DNA from: Metallyticus violacea
Taxonomy: Eukaryota; Arthropoda; Insecta; Mantodea; Metallyticidae
Reading direction: 5' to 3'
Assembly (NCBI GenBank): GCA_030762175.1
Contig: CM060842.1
Coordinates: 49,310,501 to 49,374,500, forward strand
Length of the DNA: 64,000 nucleotides
Shown: positions 1-11,914 of the stretch, one piece after another
Numbering within the stretch: the first letter of the stretch is position 1
Layout: the number at the start of each line of letters is the position of its first letter
The notes under the pieces: model-generated
What the model was told of the DNA's origin: nothing
Databases searched by the model: none
The model's input: only the letters and a program-made list of their open reading frames with translations
Translations under genes and position numbers: made by a program

Positions 1-265
1 AAGAACGGTCCCGGCACATCGAGGTACCGCTGGGAGAAGGTTTCCCCGCGGGAGACCGTTCCGGAACCTTACGCTCTTAGGCGCATGGCTTTCCTCGGTA
101 CCAGGGCAACCGACGAGGAACAGGCGACGTCCACGCCGGCGACCAGCTCCAGATGTGTGGACGGCGATCAAGGAACGCCCACTCCAACGGCGACGACTTC
201 CAAGACGGCGGCGAGCGAGCAGAGTGCGACAAACAACCTTCACCATAAGCAAACAAGAATGACAG
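1..265 (+). CDS. dap: Cip/Kip CDK inhibitor (Dacapo/p21/p27-like), internal exon, 5' part outside window
   Basis: The frame is open from base 1 and gives 88 residues plus one base of a split codon. Residues 8-24 (RYRWEKV...VPEPY) match the end of the kinase-inhibitory domain of p21/p27/p57/Dacapo, where the RYxWxxV strand and the following [LV]P.xY segment bind the CDK and insert a Tyr into its ATP cleft. The cyclin-binding first half of the domain must lie to the left of the window. Then comes a Ser/Thr/Pro-rich disordered linker (residues 31-75) with Thr-Pro pairs such as GTPTPT, typical of CDK phosphorylation sites in this family. Residues 84-88 (QTRMT) begin a PIP box completed by the next exon. 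The exon ends at a consensus donor (ACAG/GTAAGC). It is clearly richer in GC than the DNA around it. The product is expected to be a nuclear inhibitor of cyclin E/CDK2 that enforces cell-cycle exit. The internal ATG at 85 is not a believable start, because the domain lies before it. Confidence 0.85.
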
Positions 266-299
266 GTAAGCTTATGCTTTTCAGTCAGCCATATTTGTA

Positions 300-789
300 A
301 ACAGTGAGAATTTTGTTTTTAAATTATGAACCTCTGACTAAAGCACGTGACAAATCTTTTACTTGCAACACGGAATGAGAAAAGAAATGGGCAAACGCTA
401 ATGTAAACAAGCAGATTTCAAATTATGACAGTTTCACGGATGTTGCATAGTGTTTTACAATGTAAATACAAAATTCTCCGTTTTAGGACTATAACCCCCA
501 AAACCAAAGCATTTAGGATCACATATATCAACAGACAGCTGTGTAATTTTCTGTGATTATTCATATAAAAGTAACCATTTTCTATAATTTACTATATTAT
601 AAAAAAAACCATGTATTGTAATATATTTTGTATAATTATTTGTTATTCATGCTGATCAGTAGAAATATTAGCAAATGGTCTTGCAAAGCTTAATAGATTT
701 TGAGGTTATATTATGAAGATGCACAAAACGTTAATATTTAAAAATGCATAGCATATACTTTCCACATTATAAACATTAATCATTAGTAT

Positions 790-839
<50 letters not shown>

Positions 840-2150
840 TACAACTGCAAATCATGTAACATTTCTTTTCGATTCATCAAGGTTCATGATCAAAACTAAA
901 TTAAAATAATTATCAAGTGGTGGTAGTTTCACACAGAAAACATGTGAATATTGGCATAGTTAATGCGATTGGTTCACCATGTAGTATTTTTTTCAGTGCA
1001 AGCCAAAGTGAAATTTATTTCACATTTATCAATCTGCTCTTTAAGGTTTATGTTGAGTTTGTTGGTCAATAATATTCCTTTTCATTCTCTTATATTATAC
1101 AAATTAAATATGAGTCACTGTTTGCCTGGAAACCTCCACTGTTAGTAAACTTTTTTGACAAATATGGGTTAAAACATCAGCATTGCTAACTAGGAATGAA
1201 TAAAATAACATTAAGATAACAAATGTGCATATAACTTATCACTTTTGCTTGTATTCAATTAGTAACTGAGATATTAATCAAAATTTTTTCTCTCGCATTG
1301 TTTTCCAAATAATTTACACATGTGGCTCACAATTGCTTGTTGAAAATAAGACTTGAAATAGAACTTTTGGTCAGAGGAATCTTCACATTTGCTTGGGTTT
1401 GCTTGAATAAGAATTGAAAACAAGAATCACATTTTCTTATTTTAACATCTCATTTTTATTGAAAATGTTGTGCGTATGCATGGCAATATGAAAATGAAAG
1501 TGTAGAATGTTTTGTTGAATTGCACAAATGTGTGTCTAATGACAAATTTGCCCAAATTTAAAATATTTTGTAGATGGTATTCCATTTTGACTAAGTGTAA
1601 TTAATTTAAGAATTTTCTAGAGTTGACATAATTTAATTTAAAAACAAATTCATTTGATTTCAGATAATGGAGGTTGGAAAATGCAAATAAGAATATCATA
1701 TATATCATATATTCAGTATATTCAGTAAATGGAAAGTATTTTTTGATCCTTTCTAAATATTTATACAATTATTTAAAACTAATTTGGTTACTGTAAAGAC
1801 CTGTTTGGTTTTATATCTGGGCATAAAAACCGTATTTTTTTTTTTTAATTAATCATAGACAAAATGCTGTTCAAGATGTGAAATTTCAGCACTGGGATAT
1901 GTCGTATTCTGATTTAACTATAATGAAATAAGATGTATGTTTTTGAAACAAATTGCTATTTGTCAAGGTGTAATCTAGCAAATGACCCAAGACCAATAGA
2001 AATTTTCTTGATTTAACTTTAAATTTAGTTATTTATTAAGTTGCATTCTCTAACGTTCAATTTCTCCCAGGATATACACAGTAACCTGCAGTGAATCCAT
2101 CACATAGAAATATACTATATACAGAATTTTCATGCAGTATGCAAAATGGC
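300..2150. other. AT-rich intron, no gene seen
   Basis: Low-GC intronic DNA. Apart from the TAC microsatellite near 790-839 I see nothing that reads as coding or as a known element. The short open frame at 963-1145 has AT-driven composition and no family resemblance. Confidence 0.6.
789..839. repeat. (TAC)n microsatellite
   Basis: About 16 uninterrupted TAC/ACT units. Confidence 0.95.
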
Positions 2151-2189
2151 CGAGTTCTGAGAATATCTATATAGGGGGAAAACGTCTGA

Positions 2190-2530
2190 TACAGATTATT
2201 TACATATTAAATTTGAATTTTGAGAATTTCTGTAGGGGATAAATGCCAAATAAGATTATTTACTTATTAAATTTAATTTCCATAGAAGGTTATTCAAAAT
2301 GTGCTGTTTCCACAAAATGTACCCATTTTTGTCATAGCATTATAGATTTGATGTTGGTATACAAAAAGAGGAAAATTCATGATACATATTATTTACATAT
2401 TAAATTTGGTTGTAAATAGTTCAAATGTTTATTTTGATGAGGAGGCTATTCAAAATGTGTTAGCATAACAAAATTACCCAGTTTTGTTATAGCATTGCAG
2501 ATTTGATGTTGGTATATGAATATAGTTTTG
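2190..2530. repeat. Degenerate tandem repeat, period about 157 bp
   Basis: The block TTATTTACATATTAAATTT occurs near 2200 and 2387, with a variant near 2255. The block TATTCAAAATGTG occurs near 2291 and 2447, and ATAGATTTGATGTTGGTATA-like blocks near 2342 and 2498. This looks like about two decayed copies of one unit. Confidence 0.6.
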
Positions 2531-3194
2531 TTTATAGATATTTTATTACATACTAGATAATGTATTATTTGTAAAGTTTTCACTGTTTGAGGAATTGGCC
2601 AAATTAAGCACAAATCTGTTTTAGGATGTTGGTTTTGTTTTCATGGCATGAGGCACATATTTCAGTGTATTCATTGCATTAATTATCATTAATGCTAATT
2701 TATTTTCTGTGCATTTTAAGGAAAGTTATCTTATTTTCTTTCAGTAAAGGCAATATTCCTGAGTTTGATTAACCATAGTGGGGTAGAGAGGTCCTGACAA
2801 AGTGATAACCTCTATTGGATCATATGACTTGGATTGACCTCAAAGCAACTTGGCTAAATTTAGTCTTTAAAGTGGATGGCATAATACACATAATGTTCTC
2901 TGACGTTATCTAAAATAATGAAAATGTTCAGAGCATAGTGGGGCACTAAATTCTCAAATTTTATTCCCCTGTAGCAAGTTTTATCTCATACCTAATTGTT
3001 TCCACACAGTTGTAAAATAAAGTGCCCTACAGAGTTATCTTTTAAACTTGCATTTCATAATGTGTAAAATATGACCATTATAGCAGATAGAAATTAAAGC
3101 TGTGTGACCAGTGTAATAAACCAGTGGCTTTGGGATACCTTTTATTGGGACATGAGAAAGATTAGATGGTAAGCGAGTATGAAGTTAGTTTATA

Positions 3195-3230
<36 letters not shown>

Positions 3231-6200
3231 CATTAATAATAGGATAAATCTTATTATCCATATCAACATTAATTTAGTTAATGCAATAATGCAGTTAGTA
3301 AGGATTTATTAAAACTTAATAAAAACTTGCTGCATTTGTGATCAAGTTTATTGAACCTCGTGTGTATTTCTTTGATCATTATTGTACCTAGTTATATTAT
3401 TTTTTACTGCTTACTATTATATGAATATTTATCTATATTTTATTTCTATTGCTACTATTGCTACATGCTTTTAGGCTCAAAACATTTCTTTACTTTGACA
3501 TACATGGGCAATACTTCTTTCACTATTAATCCCAGCTTCTGCCAAATATTTTTCTTCTTCTTTTAAACAAATTATGGGGTACAGGTGTAATATTTATTCC
3601 ACATTTGTTTCAACAAAAGTTATTCTGACCAATGTGCCAGAATCTTACGAACCAGTTTATTCATTTGCTGATTGATGAATGCCTCTATTTTGGTGCATAA
3701 TTCATTATTTTGTATGTCAACCAGAACTTTTATTCTGTTCTGTTTTGCCGAAAGTATGCAGTTCAAGTTTTATTGATATACATATATATATGAAGTGGAG
3801 AATTGTTTCTTTTCGTTGTTTTAAGTATATTCAGATATAACAGAATTTCAATAGCAAAGGGAACTGTGAGTGTTATGGTGATTCACCAACACATATCCAC
3901 CCACAATGCACTACAACAGCATAGAGTAAACAGAGCACTTTTTTTTCCCCCCAGATAACAAGTGTACAGGAAAGGGATGTTTGCATTTCCTCTCATTTAA
4001 TGCGTAAGCAAATACCGGGAATCTGGTCTGCTGAATATCACATGATACTCAACGCAACCTAAACACAATGACATTTACAAGGAAATGTCATCATGACTCA
4101 AAAGAGGATGTCATCATCCAGCACAATTAATCTTCTGTTTCTTTATCCTTTTGCCAGATGCCACATTGCTCCATTACCTTAATTCTCTAGCAGCTTTTTG
4201 CATCAGCCAATTGTTGACAAGTAACTTTGAAAGTTGTATGCTAGTGAGGATTATGGGAGCTCATTATTGAACTGAGCATGCTAAACTACAGAAATGGAAT
4301 AATCTTGTTTGTTTGTATAATCAGTGGTTGTCTTGTGTTAATTAAACAAATGAAACAGATACAGCCGGACTCCATAATAGAGTGAGCATCACAACATTCA
4401 GACAGTAGACAAACAAATAAGAATCTTACCATTTCCTGAGGTGACGCCAAACTCAATTATAGATCATAGGTTATTTAATACTTTGTATAAAAGACGTATA
4501 GGACAAGGAATAGAAATGGAAAGAGAAAAAAAGAGGATGGCCAAAGAACAATGTGTCAATTGAATTTAAATGGAATGCAGTGGACAAAATAGAACTTATA
4601 CAATGAGGAATAACCACTTATTTATGTTTGTATATTTGTTTATTCCAACATTGATTTTTCTATACTATTCTGCTAATTCATAAACCAGTGAAAATCAGTA
4701 CTGTTAGTTTATAAATTAAAAAAAAATAATATAATTGTACTCATTTTAAAGAACACTTTTTGGTCAGCAAAGAATCTCATATCTTTTCAAAAAATTGCCA
4801 CAAATACGAAATTTGAAGACTGTTATAAGAGGCAATCATTTCTAAATAGTATCCCAGCTTTGTTAAGAGCTTCACTTTGATTCAGCTGATGAGAGGGCGG
4901 CGGCGACAATCTCCCCTTACACACGCCACCCTTATTCCACTCAAAGAATCCCTTTAACAATTGATTCTTGGACCAACAAGGACGTTTTGGTTTCCCCAAT
5001 GCCCAACCGACACTTGATGGGATGGTGTATGCACTTCCATCGATCCATCCAAACATGTACGATTTTTCCACCCCCACCATCCCGAGCAGTGTTGCCAAAG
5101 TTCGCATTATGTTCCAAAAGACAGAAGAAATGTCGAACATTCATGAAATTTTATAGCGTAAATAAAAAAAGAAGAAAAAAATAGCAGAAATAACAAAATA
5201 TATCTTGTACGGCGTTCAGCATTCCCGCAGGACATTGGGGTATGCTGAAAAGTTGACCATAAAGAGCAGTGTCTTGAAACTGCCACTAACTTACGAGACA
5301 AGTTTTCTGATATATTACTCTAACTGTTCCATCGTTTGTGTTAAAGTTCAGTCTTTCAGAGCACAGATATCACAAAAATTATATTAATTAAATCTGTTCG
5401 AGCCGCTGTAGGAATTGCCAAGGCAGTCACCATTGTTGCAAAGGTTTTGTGAAATAAAAAAAGTATGCATTCCTCATTGTTCCATGAATATATACACTCC
5501 TTTCTTTCGGATGTTGCAACCGTCACAATTTGATAATCAAATGAACTCACTAAAATTCATAAATATATAGCGGAAGAAACAGAAGAATGACGAACAGACC
5601 ATTTTTTTAGTTGATTTCTCAGTATTTTAGGTATATTTTACTACGGTATCACTAAAGAAATTTCTTTGTTGTAGCTGTATCCCATACTATGTGGAAAGTG
5701 CATATATTGCAATATTTTTATGCTAGTCCTCATAATCTAAAGCTCCCATGTTGGCAACATTGCCCCGAAAGAAATGGCCGTTATCTGTACCCGCACAGCT
5801 GCCCTAGGGATGCGTTTGAATCACCAACCGTTCCTGTCCCTTTAAATGCGATAGGGTAGCGATAATTAAAACCTCCCCCTTCCTTTCATGCGTATGTATG
5901 AGGAACGGACGCCACGCTCAATGGACCGGCATGATGTTACATTTTACATGAGACATGGTCGCTGTGCATGATTCATTTCTTTTGTTGTACATTGTGCTCT
6001 TTAAAAGAAAAGACTACGTTTCCCATGATAGCTTGTAACTTTGCGTGGCAGCTCCACATTTGAATGTTATAATTAGACGCACCCTTTTTGGCTGCTAGTT
6101 TCGCTGTAAAATAATAATGAAATTAAAACTTCTTCGCTGGAGTTAGCTAAAAAGTATTTTGTAAAACCAAAATAGGAAATCTGGAGACGAGAATCATAGA

Positions 6201-6399
6201 ATGAAAATCCCTTGCTTTTTAGTACAAATTCAATATCAAGTGTGTCGGTTGAGCTGTTTTGAAACTCGCTTTAAGGAGATAATGGGTTCGATCCGTGATG
6301 CCGGTCAACCTGAAGGCAAATAAAAGATCACATTTAGATTTATTTATTATTGTTTTGTTTTTTGTTTTTTTTTATTTGTAGCTTTAAGTCTGTAGGGAA
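2531..6399. other. Intron stretch with one ATT microsatellite, otherwise unassigned
   Basis: An (ATT)n run lies at 3195-3230. Between about 4850 and 5300 the GC content rises and several short open frames overlap on both strands, but none resembles a known family. A tRNA-like B box (GGGTTCGATCC) sits near 6286-6296 and may be a worn SINE head. Around 6013-6032 there is a chance-level match to a Staf/ZNF143-type site. Confidence 0.5.
3195..3230. repeat. (ATT)n microsatellite
   Basis: About 12 ATT units. Confidence 0.95.
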
Positions 6400-6500
6400 T
6401 AAATTTAATGAATAAATAATAGTGCAAATGAGCTCGGAGTCCTTCGCGTCTTAAAGCCATCTGGAATTCACCTTCTCAGGGTGTCATTTCAACTATCTGG
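6400..6500 (-). mobile_element. SINE family D fragment (3' body)
   Basis: Read on the minus strand, the stretch containing the reverse complement of GAGCTCGGAGTCCTTCGCGTC matches the body of copies near 12955-13130, 42998-43140 and 53425-53665 (TTTAAAGC..., ACTCCG, GAGCTCATTTGC). No head or target duplication was found. Confidence 0.5.
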
Positions 6501-7138
6501 CGCAATTTTGCGCCGATTATTATGCAGCTAAAAATAAAAAAAAATCTCAAATTATTTAATTGCAGAATAAATTACTCATAGAACCGCAAGGAAGTCCCAT
6601 TTGTCGTTTGATGAGCCGAATGGTTTTGTTGGGGAGTTTTGCAAGCCATCTGTTTTCTCGCTGATAATCTTAGCTGTTCATCGCTTGCTGTTTCTCGAAA
6701 TCTGTGAAATAGATAATGAAATATTATTACTTGAAACAATGGAAAGTATCGCTAGCACATCTGTATTAATAAACTAAATCACACAGCCTGTAAACCAGTT
6801 AAGTAGCGTATACCTTGGAAATATTCCATACTGAGGTCTAAGGTTATTTTATTGTAGGCCTTGTAAGTTTAAAAAATGTTGAAAACTTTTAACATGATAA
6901 ATGTTTAATGGCGATATAAAAGGTAATGACAGCAATATAAATAAAACAAGGGAGAAAACACATGAGTACTTAAGGATGAGAGATTAACATTGCAACAGTA
7001 GTCAAAATCAACGAACGTAAAAAATAATTTGTGGTTGACAATTGTTTGCTCGAATAAATACTTCAGAGGAAGCTAAATATATCTCTGAAAAATAGGCTTT
7101 TATTTTATGTATTACTGTTTCAACAAAATCACAACAAA

Positions 7139-7413
7139 CCGCAACGGGTGGCCGAGATCGTTAAGGCGCTGGCTCGTGAGCGAGAGGTCTGAGGTATGAA
7201 TCCCGCCGGGGCCGTCCTCCCTCGCTGAGGAGTTTTCCAGGTTTTCCTCAGTCCTCATAAATGGCAAATGCCGCGGAGGTACCCTAAACTTAGGTGTGGA
7301 ACGTTTTCTTCCTTTAAAAAAATCCTTTCCTAAAATATCATTTCATCTCGTGTACATTAAGTGTCCACGCCCTGTGGTGCCTCGGCAGTAAAAACGGGCG
7401 TTCAACACTTTTA
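7139..7413 (+). mobile_element. SINE family B, full-length tRNA(Leu/Ser)-like
   Basis: The 5' head GGTGGCCGAG.TCGTTAAGGC resembles the A-box half of class II tRNAs. A B-box-like sequence follows (damaged here, AGGTATGAATCCC), then a unique body (CTCATAAATGGCAAATGCC..., TACCCTAAACTTAGG) and a 3' end TAAAAACGGGCGTT..AACA plus an A-rich tail. Flanks AAAATCACAA and AAAATCATAA look like an imperfect target duplication. Other copies are near 12608, 23068, 41263 and 51562 (minus). Confidence 0.85.
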
Positions 7414-7419
7414 AAAATC

Positions 7420-9000
7420 ATAATAAAAGAGAAAAAGCCCAGTGTTGATATGAAATTACAAGGGCATGGTATGAAATGGGGCAAGATTAAGTTCAAATTA
7501 GAGAACGTGATAATATGAAGAGTAGTCGAGATAGCACGCAGTACTAGATCATAGTGGCCCGCAGTAGTGTGCGTGCGCAGGCAAGCTGTGACGTATGCAA
7601 GGGGTCATTCACTTGTGTTATCTCCACAACACTGCAAACACATCTACATTTCTCACTAATAGTAGAGAGAGATACAAGACTCTGGGAAAACAAAAATTTG
7701 AGCTAAGATCAGCTGTGCACAAAAACTGGCGCTGCAAAAACTGTTTCATTAAAAAACGCAGCTGTTACTACAGAGGATTCTCTTCCGTTTTGTATTCTTG
7801 AATTGCGGTTAAACAAGTTTAGGTGTAGGCAACACAAGGAGAAAACTTGCAAGGAGTACTTGAAAAAGGCATCCATACTCTCAAACCTGGTAAAACATCC
7901 AAAGAAATGCAGTGTTATAAACTTCATTCCTACGTGTATCTTGTAAATGTATACTGGAAGGAGCATTACAAATAACTTCGTGGAGGTTCATTGTGCTTTG
8001 GGTTTATAATTAATTTTCAGAATTCTTAATGTCCTTTTCCAAATTTTAAGCAGTTAAACAAACGCTGTTCTTTATTACATGGGCTCACCCAAGGCGTTGA
8101 AGTAGTGGCGGAAAGACCATTGTCAGTGCTCGTGAAATATCGTGGCTATCGTGTGTGTTGTGCTGTTTCACTCCTTATCGCAAATGTTTTGAGTCATAAG
8201 CCCAGACATATAATACGGAACAAAGAAAGTCATTATTATGCGATTATAAAAAACTAATCAACACTCTAGCCGATTTCAGAAATGTATTCTTATGATAGTT
8301 CCTCCTAATAGGAATAAAAATTACAAAATAGTTGAGCTGTTTCAAAATATTTTCCAGCAGAGTGTCCACTAACTGAAGCAACTCATTACAAAATTACTGG
8401 TCTCTTTCGTGCAAGATTACAGAGGGGGAAATACATTTTGGTAGTTCATTTCTTTGGTCACTGTTCTAGTCTCTCGGTTTTAGTTTTAAAAGGAAAGTTT
8501 TTTAAATAAAATATTGTTTTTGTGTATGTTTGCCCATTCCGTATGTGAACTACTACGCCACTACCACTAGACCGCCAAAAAGCGAGTCCGGGCAAAATCA
8601 TGACCCGGTATATAATTTTGCTGAAGAGAGGTTTCGTGGAGGCGATGTAAACATAAGTTGCGATTAGAATTATCAGCATGCATCAAGTTTTCAAGCAAGT
8701 CGATTGCTTGATTATAGCATTTTTTTTTTCCTAATACTAGGGTTTTACTTACATTTGTAAGTAAATTTATAATATTGTAATATTATTTGTCTCCAATAAA
8801 CGTCGATTTTCCTATATCTGTATATTAATCGCAGTATCTTCTGTGTGAAACAGTTTACGGTAAGGTACATTTTGACTCGCATAAATATTTATCACGTCTA
8901 CCAGCTTCGCTACATACCGCCGTATCTACCCCAATAATGGCACGGTGGATATATGTAACTATTAAACAGTCAGAAACTGGCCTTAACACATTTCATTTAA
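7420..9000. other. Intron stretch, nothing recognised
   Basis: Several open frames of 60-85 codons overlap on both strands at 7595-7966 and 8458-8679. They lack family motifs and look like chance frames. A poly-T run lies near 8722. Confidence 0.5.
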
Positions 9001-9008
9001 TTAAAGTA

Positions 9009-9420
9009 GACTGGAACTCTGTAGGCTAGAGCACTGAATTGCTTCATTTGCTCAGTTCGAATCTCGGCGCTGTGGACAAAGTGGGGATTTTTGTTTTCTC
9101 CTGTTTTCCAGGTTATGTTGCAATATAGCTGCTGGACATTTATTCTTCTCGTGTAAGGAGCTTGTAGTTCGAGTTCCCTTAATGACTACTGAATGGAGCG
9201 ATCTTGTTTCTTTTGATAGTTTCCCGTGTTCACTTAGGGGGATGCCAGGAGCGATAAACTGGTGCAATGAGAGTGGCTTCCAATATGCACCGGCATCCGT
9301 CATGGAAGCGTCCTTTCTGAAACGTTCGAACTCCTTGGAGGCGGTATTCCTTTTGCAAACATGTTACTGACCCGAGGTGCACCCATTTAGACATAGACAC
9401 CCGCCGGCAGTTGAGCACGG
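9009..9420 (+). mobile_element. SINE-like family C copy, diverged
   Basis: A tRNA-like head (CTGTAGGCTAGAGCACTGA ... CAGTTCGAATCTC, 9018-9065) is followed by a body whose parts recur at 46240-46630 and 48925-49385: GTTTCCCGTGTTCACTTAGG and CGAACTCCTTGGAGGCGGTA. The link between head and body is inferred from order and spacing. Confidence 0.5.
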
Positions 9421-10048
9421 CTGAGTTATCAAATGCCCACTCATCTGTGCCATACCAATGATATCAATCCTCTTGATGATCTCTAGAAACCTGTTGTCCG
9501 AATCCAGGATGTGATGTGTCTGTTGGAAGTTCAGTTGCCGTATGGTTCTTCATTTAAGGGCACAACAAGCTTTAGATATACAATGTATATTTAGATTAGG
9601 CATTAAGGATAGATTATGTGGTGGACGTTTTTACCGTGCCCTATGTTAGGCACCAAATTGATCTGTAAGAGTGATATAGCGTTACAAACGTTATAATTGC
9701 GTTTGTTACTATCCATTCGCAACTTCCGATTAAATTACGCTTTCTATGAAGTTTATTATAAGAATGCGTGTTCGGATTCGCGGAACTCACCTTTGTGAAG
9801 CGTGTTGCATACATCCGCGGCGCAATCACTGCAAGCTTACTAAATCAGTTTTTATATATTTCATTTTTTAATTAATAATGGAACTGTGTTTGACTATAAT
9901 TCTATTCCCTTCTATGTTAATGTCATTTATTTGTGTCGTAAATAATAACCTTTTGTCTTTTTATTGACATTCTGTCGTCAGCGGCGTGCACGCTAATATT
10001 ATTGCCGCAATTCTAATTTGGTACAAACGGGAACTGCAATAGAAGCAA

Positions 10049-10291
10049 CAGAGAGGCATTGTCCCCCAAAAATGGACTTAGCGCAACACGTGAGCAGAGG
10101 CCGCGTGTGAGTACACGAAACAAGAACGCTTTATCTGGTTCTCCCCCAAGTGGAGCAGGAAGGCCACAAGTGAAAACTGGATTAGCAGACCGTTGTGAAA
10201 TAGCTGGCGTCCTATCAGTGACTCACTCTCTTGTTTGTGAATGCAGCCCTTCATTATTTCAAAAATTGAGGACTTCACTTCACAAGTGCGG
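10049..10291 (+). other. GC-richer open stretch with donor-like end, unassigned
   Basis: An open frame covering 10059-10394 has a Ser/Pro/Arg-rich first half and begins only at a TTG. A good splice-donor look-alike (GCTGTAAGTATG) follows at about 10288-10299. The frame is also open on the minus strand (10078-10473). No known family is recognised. It could be an unannotated alternative exon, a decayed repeat or chance. Confidence 0.25.
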
Positions 10292-10779
10292 CTGTAAGTA
10301 TGAGCAAATACAAATTGTGATGGAAATGATTCTCTTCTATTTCTATGAGATAGAACACTGGTCATTTGCAAAAGTCGACTTATTTGATGAGTAATGTAAT
10401 AAAAATAAGTAATTAAGAGGGAAATATCACCTAGCAATAAACACCTGATCCCAGGACGAGTAATTTCAACCATCTAGGAGACATTTTTGTATTTAATTTC
10501 ACTTGTGCGAGAAGATGGCCTTTTCACTGGGGGCAGTGATAAGCCCCCCCCCCCTCTCTTTATAAAACTTTCAATCTTTTAGCACCAACATTTTATGTTC
10601 TCCCAATCTTATTTCAATTTGAATTTTATTATTAATTGGAAAATATAAATAAATTTCTCATTGTTGAAGGGAAACTCATTTCAGGTGTAATTAAACAATG
10701 AATAATATTGAACATTGTATTGCTACAATTTATTTTATTTATTTAAATAGCATGAAAGTTGTAAAAAAGTTGGATGGTT

Positions 10780-11345
10780 GCATTCTCAAACACGGCCGGA
10801 CGCCCAAAGAAGTGTCGCTACAAAATACGTGATATAGTGCTAACAGACACAAGATTCAATTTGAGCGAATTAGCCACTGTGGTTAAACATCTCGGAGGAA
10901 CAAACAGGTGCACAGCATTTTAACTGAAGAACTAAGCATGCAAAAGCTTTCTGTAAGATAGATGTCGATTAAAAAAACTTATAGCGCAAGCTTTCCAAGA
11001 TTGTCTAGCTCGTTTAAAAATTATTTAACACTCATGAATCGTGAATCCATTGCTACACCCCGGAGACAAGACGGTAATGGAAAAACAAGTGGACGGAACC
11101 CGTTGATCAGTTCAAAAAAACAAAAACAAAAATGATAGTAAAAGTAGTTGACTTCCGTATTGTGGGATGCAAAACATTCTAATGGTCAATTATCTTCCGA
11201 TAAACAGTAAATGGCGAATATTACGCTTGCCTTCCGGAACGGTCACACCAGAATATGCAACAAAAGAGGTCGTGTTTAGAGCCTAAGAAGATAATGTTCC
11301 ACCAGGATAATGTATTATAGTTACTGCAATGGTTAAGTTCAGTAA
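10780..11345 (+). pseudogene. Mariner-like transposase relic
   Basis: Translated pieces in changing frames follow a mariner transposase in order: a GRTPKEV-like linker near 10794, the helix-turn-helix end LTEELSMQKLS near 10920-10952, and the catalytic block KIMFHQDN at 11288-11311. The second catalytic Asp codon is still present (GAT, 11306-11308). Many stops and frame changes make it dead. The region after 11345 shows no clear third Asp. It lies within the dap intron, in the same direction as dap. Confidence 0.7.
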
Positions 11346-11597
11346 TTTAAATTACGACGACCCTCTTTAATTACCAAATTTCTTTCTCTCCGACTTTCTT
11401 TTATTTCCTAAGCTCAAAACTCTCTTGAAAGTCTTTTCAATTGAAGTGGAACATGCCGGGAATTGCAAAACTGGGGAAAGGCAGCTTGTTGATGGAATCA
11501 AGGCATAGGAAAATCATTGTACAATATAAATTGCCTGTCAACCATTTCTGAAAGTATTAAATAAAATTTTAACTGAGACTAGTCATTTATCATCGCA

Positions 11598-11914
11598 CCT
11601 CTTAAATAGTCGGTCCTGGTGGTGTAGTGGTAACCATAATTGCCTTCTAAACCCAAGATCGGGGGTTCAAACCTGGCCGGATCGATGGATTTTTTCGGGT
11701 GAAAAATTCAAAAATGGCTTCCTTCGGAAGGGAAGTAAAGCTGTGAGTCCTGTGTCGTACATTTACGGCACGAAAAAGAACCTCAAGCCTGAAAGAGAGT
11801 CCTCTGAGCAAAATTTGTCGCCCGTTTCACGCCCTGAATTGAACGGGACGCTGATAACCTGAGATGTTAAAGAGTGTTCATAAATAAACCAAGTCAACAA
11901 CAACCTCTTAAATA
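11598..11914 (+). mobile_element. SINE family A copy with 11-bp target duplication
   Basis: The head CGGTCCTGGTGGTGTAGTGG with B box GGGTTCAAACC is tRNA(Gly/Glu)-like. The body GGCTTCCTTCGGAAGGGAAG and the end GATGTTAAAGAGTG..ATAAA follow the family. CCTCTTAAATA occurs at 11598-11608 and 11904-11914, a clean target-site duplication that proves retroposition. Minus-strand open frames here are repeat frames, not genes. Confidence 0.93.

Noticed and set aside
85..300. Small 71-residue protein starting at ATG 85
   Set aside because: The frame is open upstream to base 1 and the conserved domain precedes the ATG. The last 11 residues are intron read-through past a consensus donor.
6013..6034. Staf/ZNF143-type site (ACTACGTTTCCCATGATAGC)
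   Set aside because: Imperfect match, no promoter or small-RNA gene beside it.
7140..7215. A real tRNA(Leu/Ser) gene
   Set aside because: The tRNA-like part lacks a proper acceptor stem and is followed by the same body in five places, so it is a SINE head.
8540..8610. tRNA-like A box on the minus strand (TCTAGTGGTAGTGGCGTAG)
   Set aside because: No B box at the right distance and no repeat body follows.
10078..10473. 131-codon minus-strand frame
   Set aside because: No motif, unlikely composition, and overlaps an equally open plus-strand frame.
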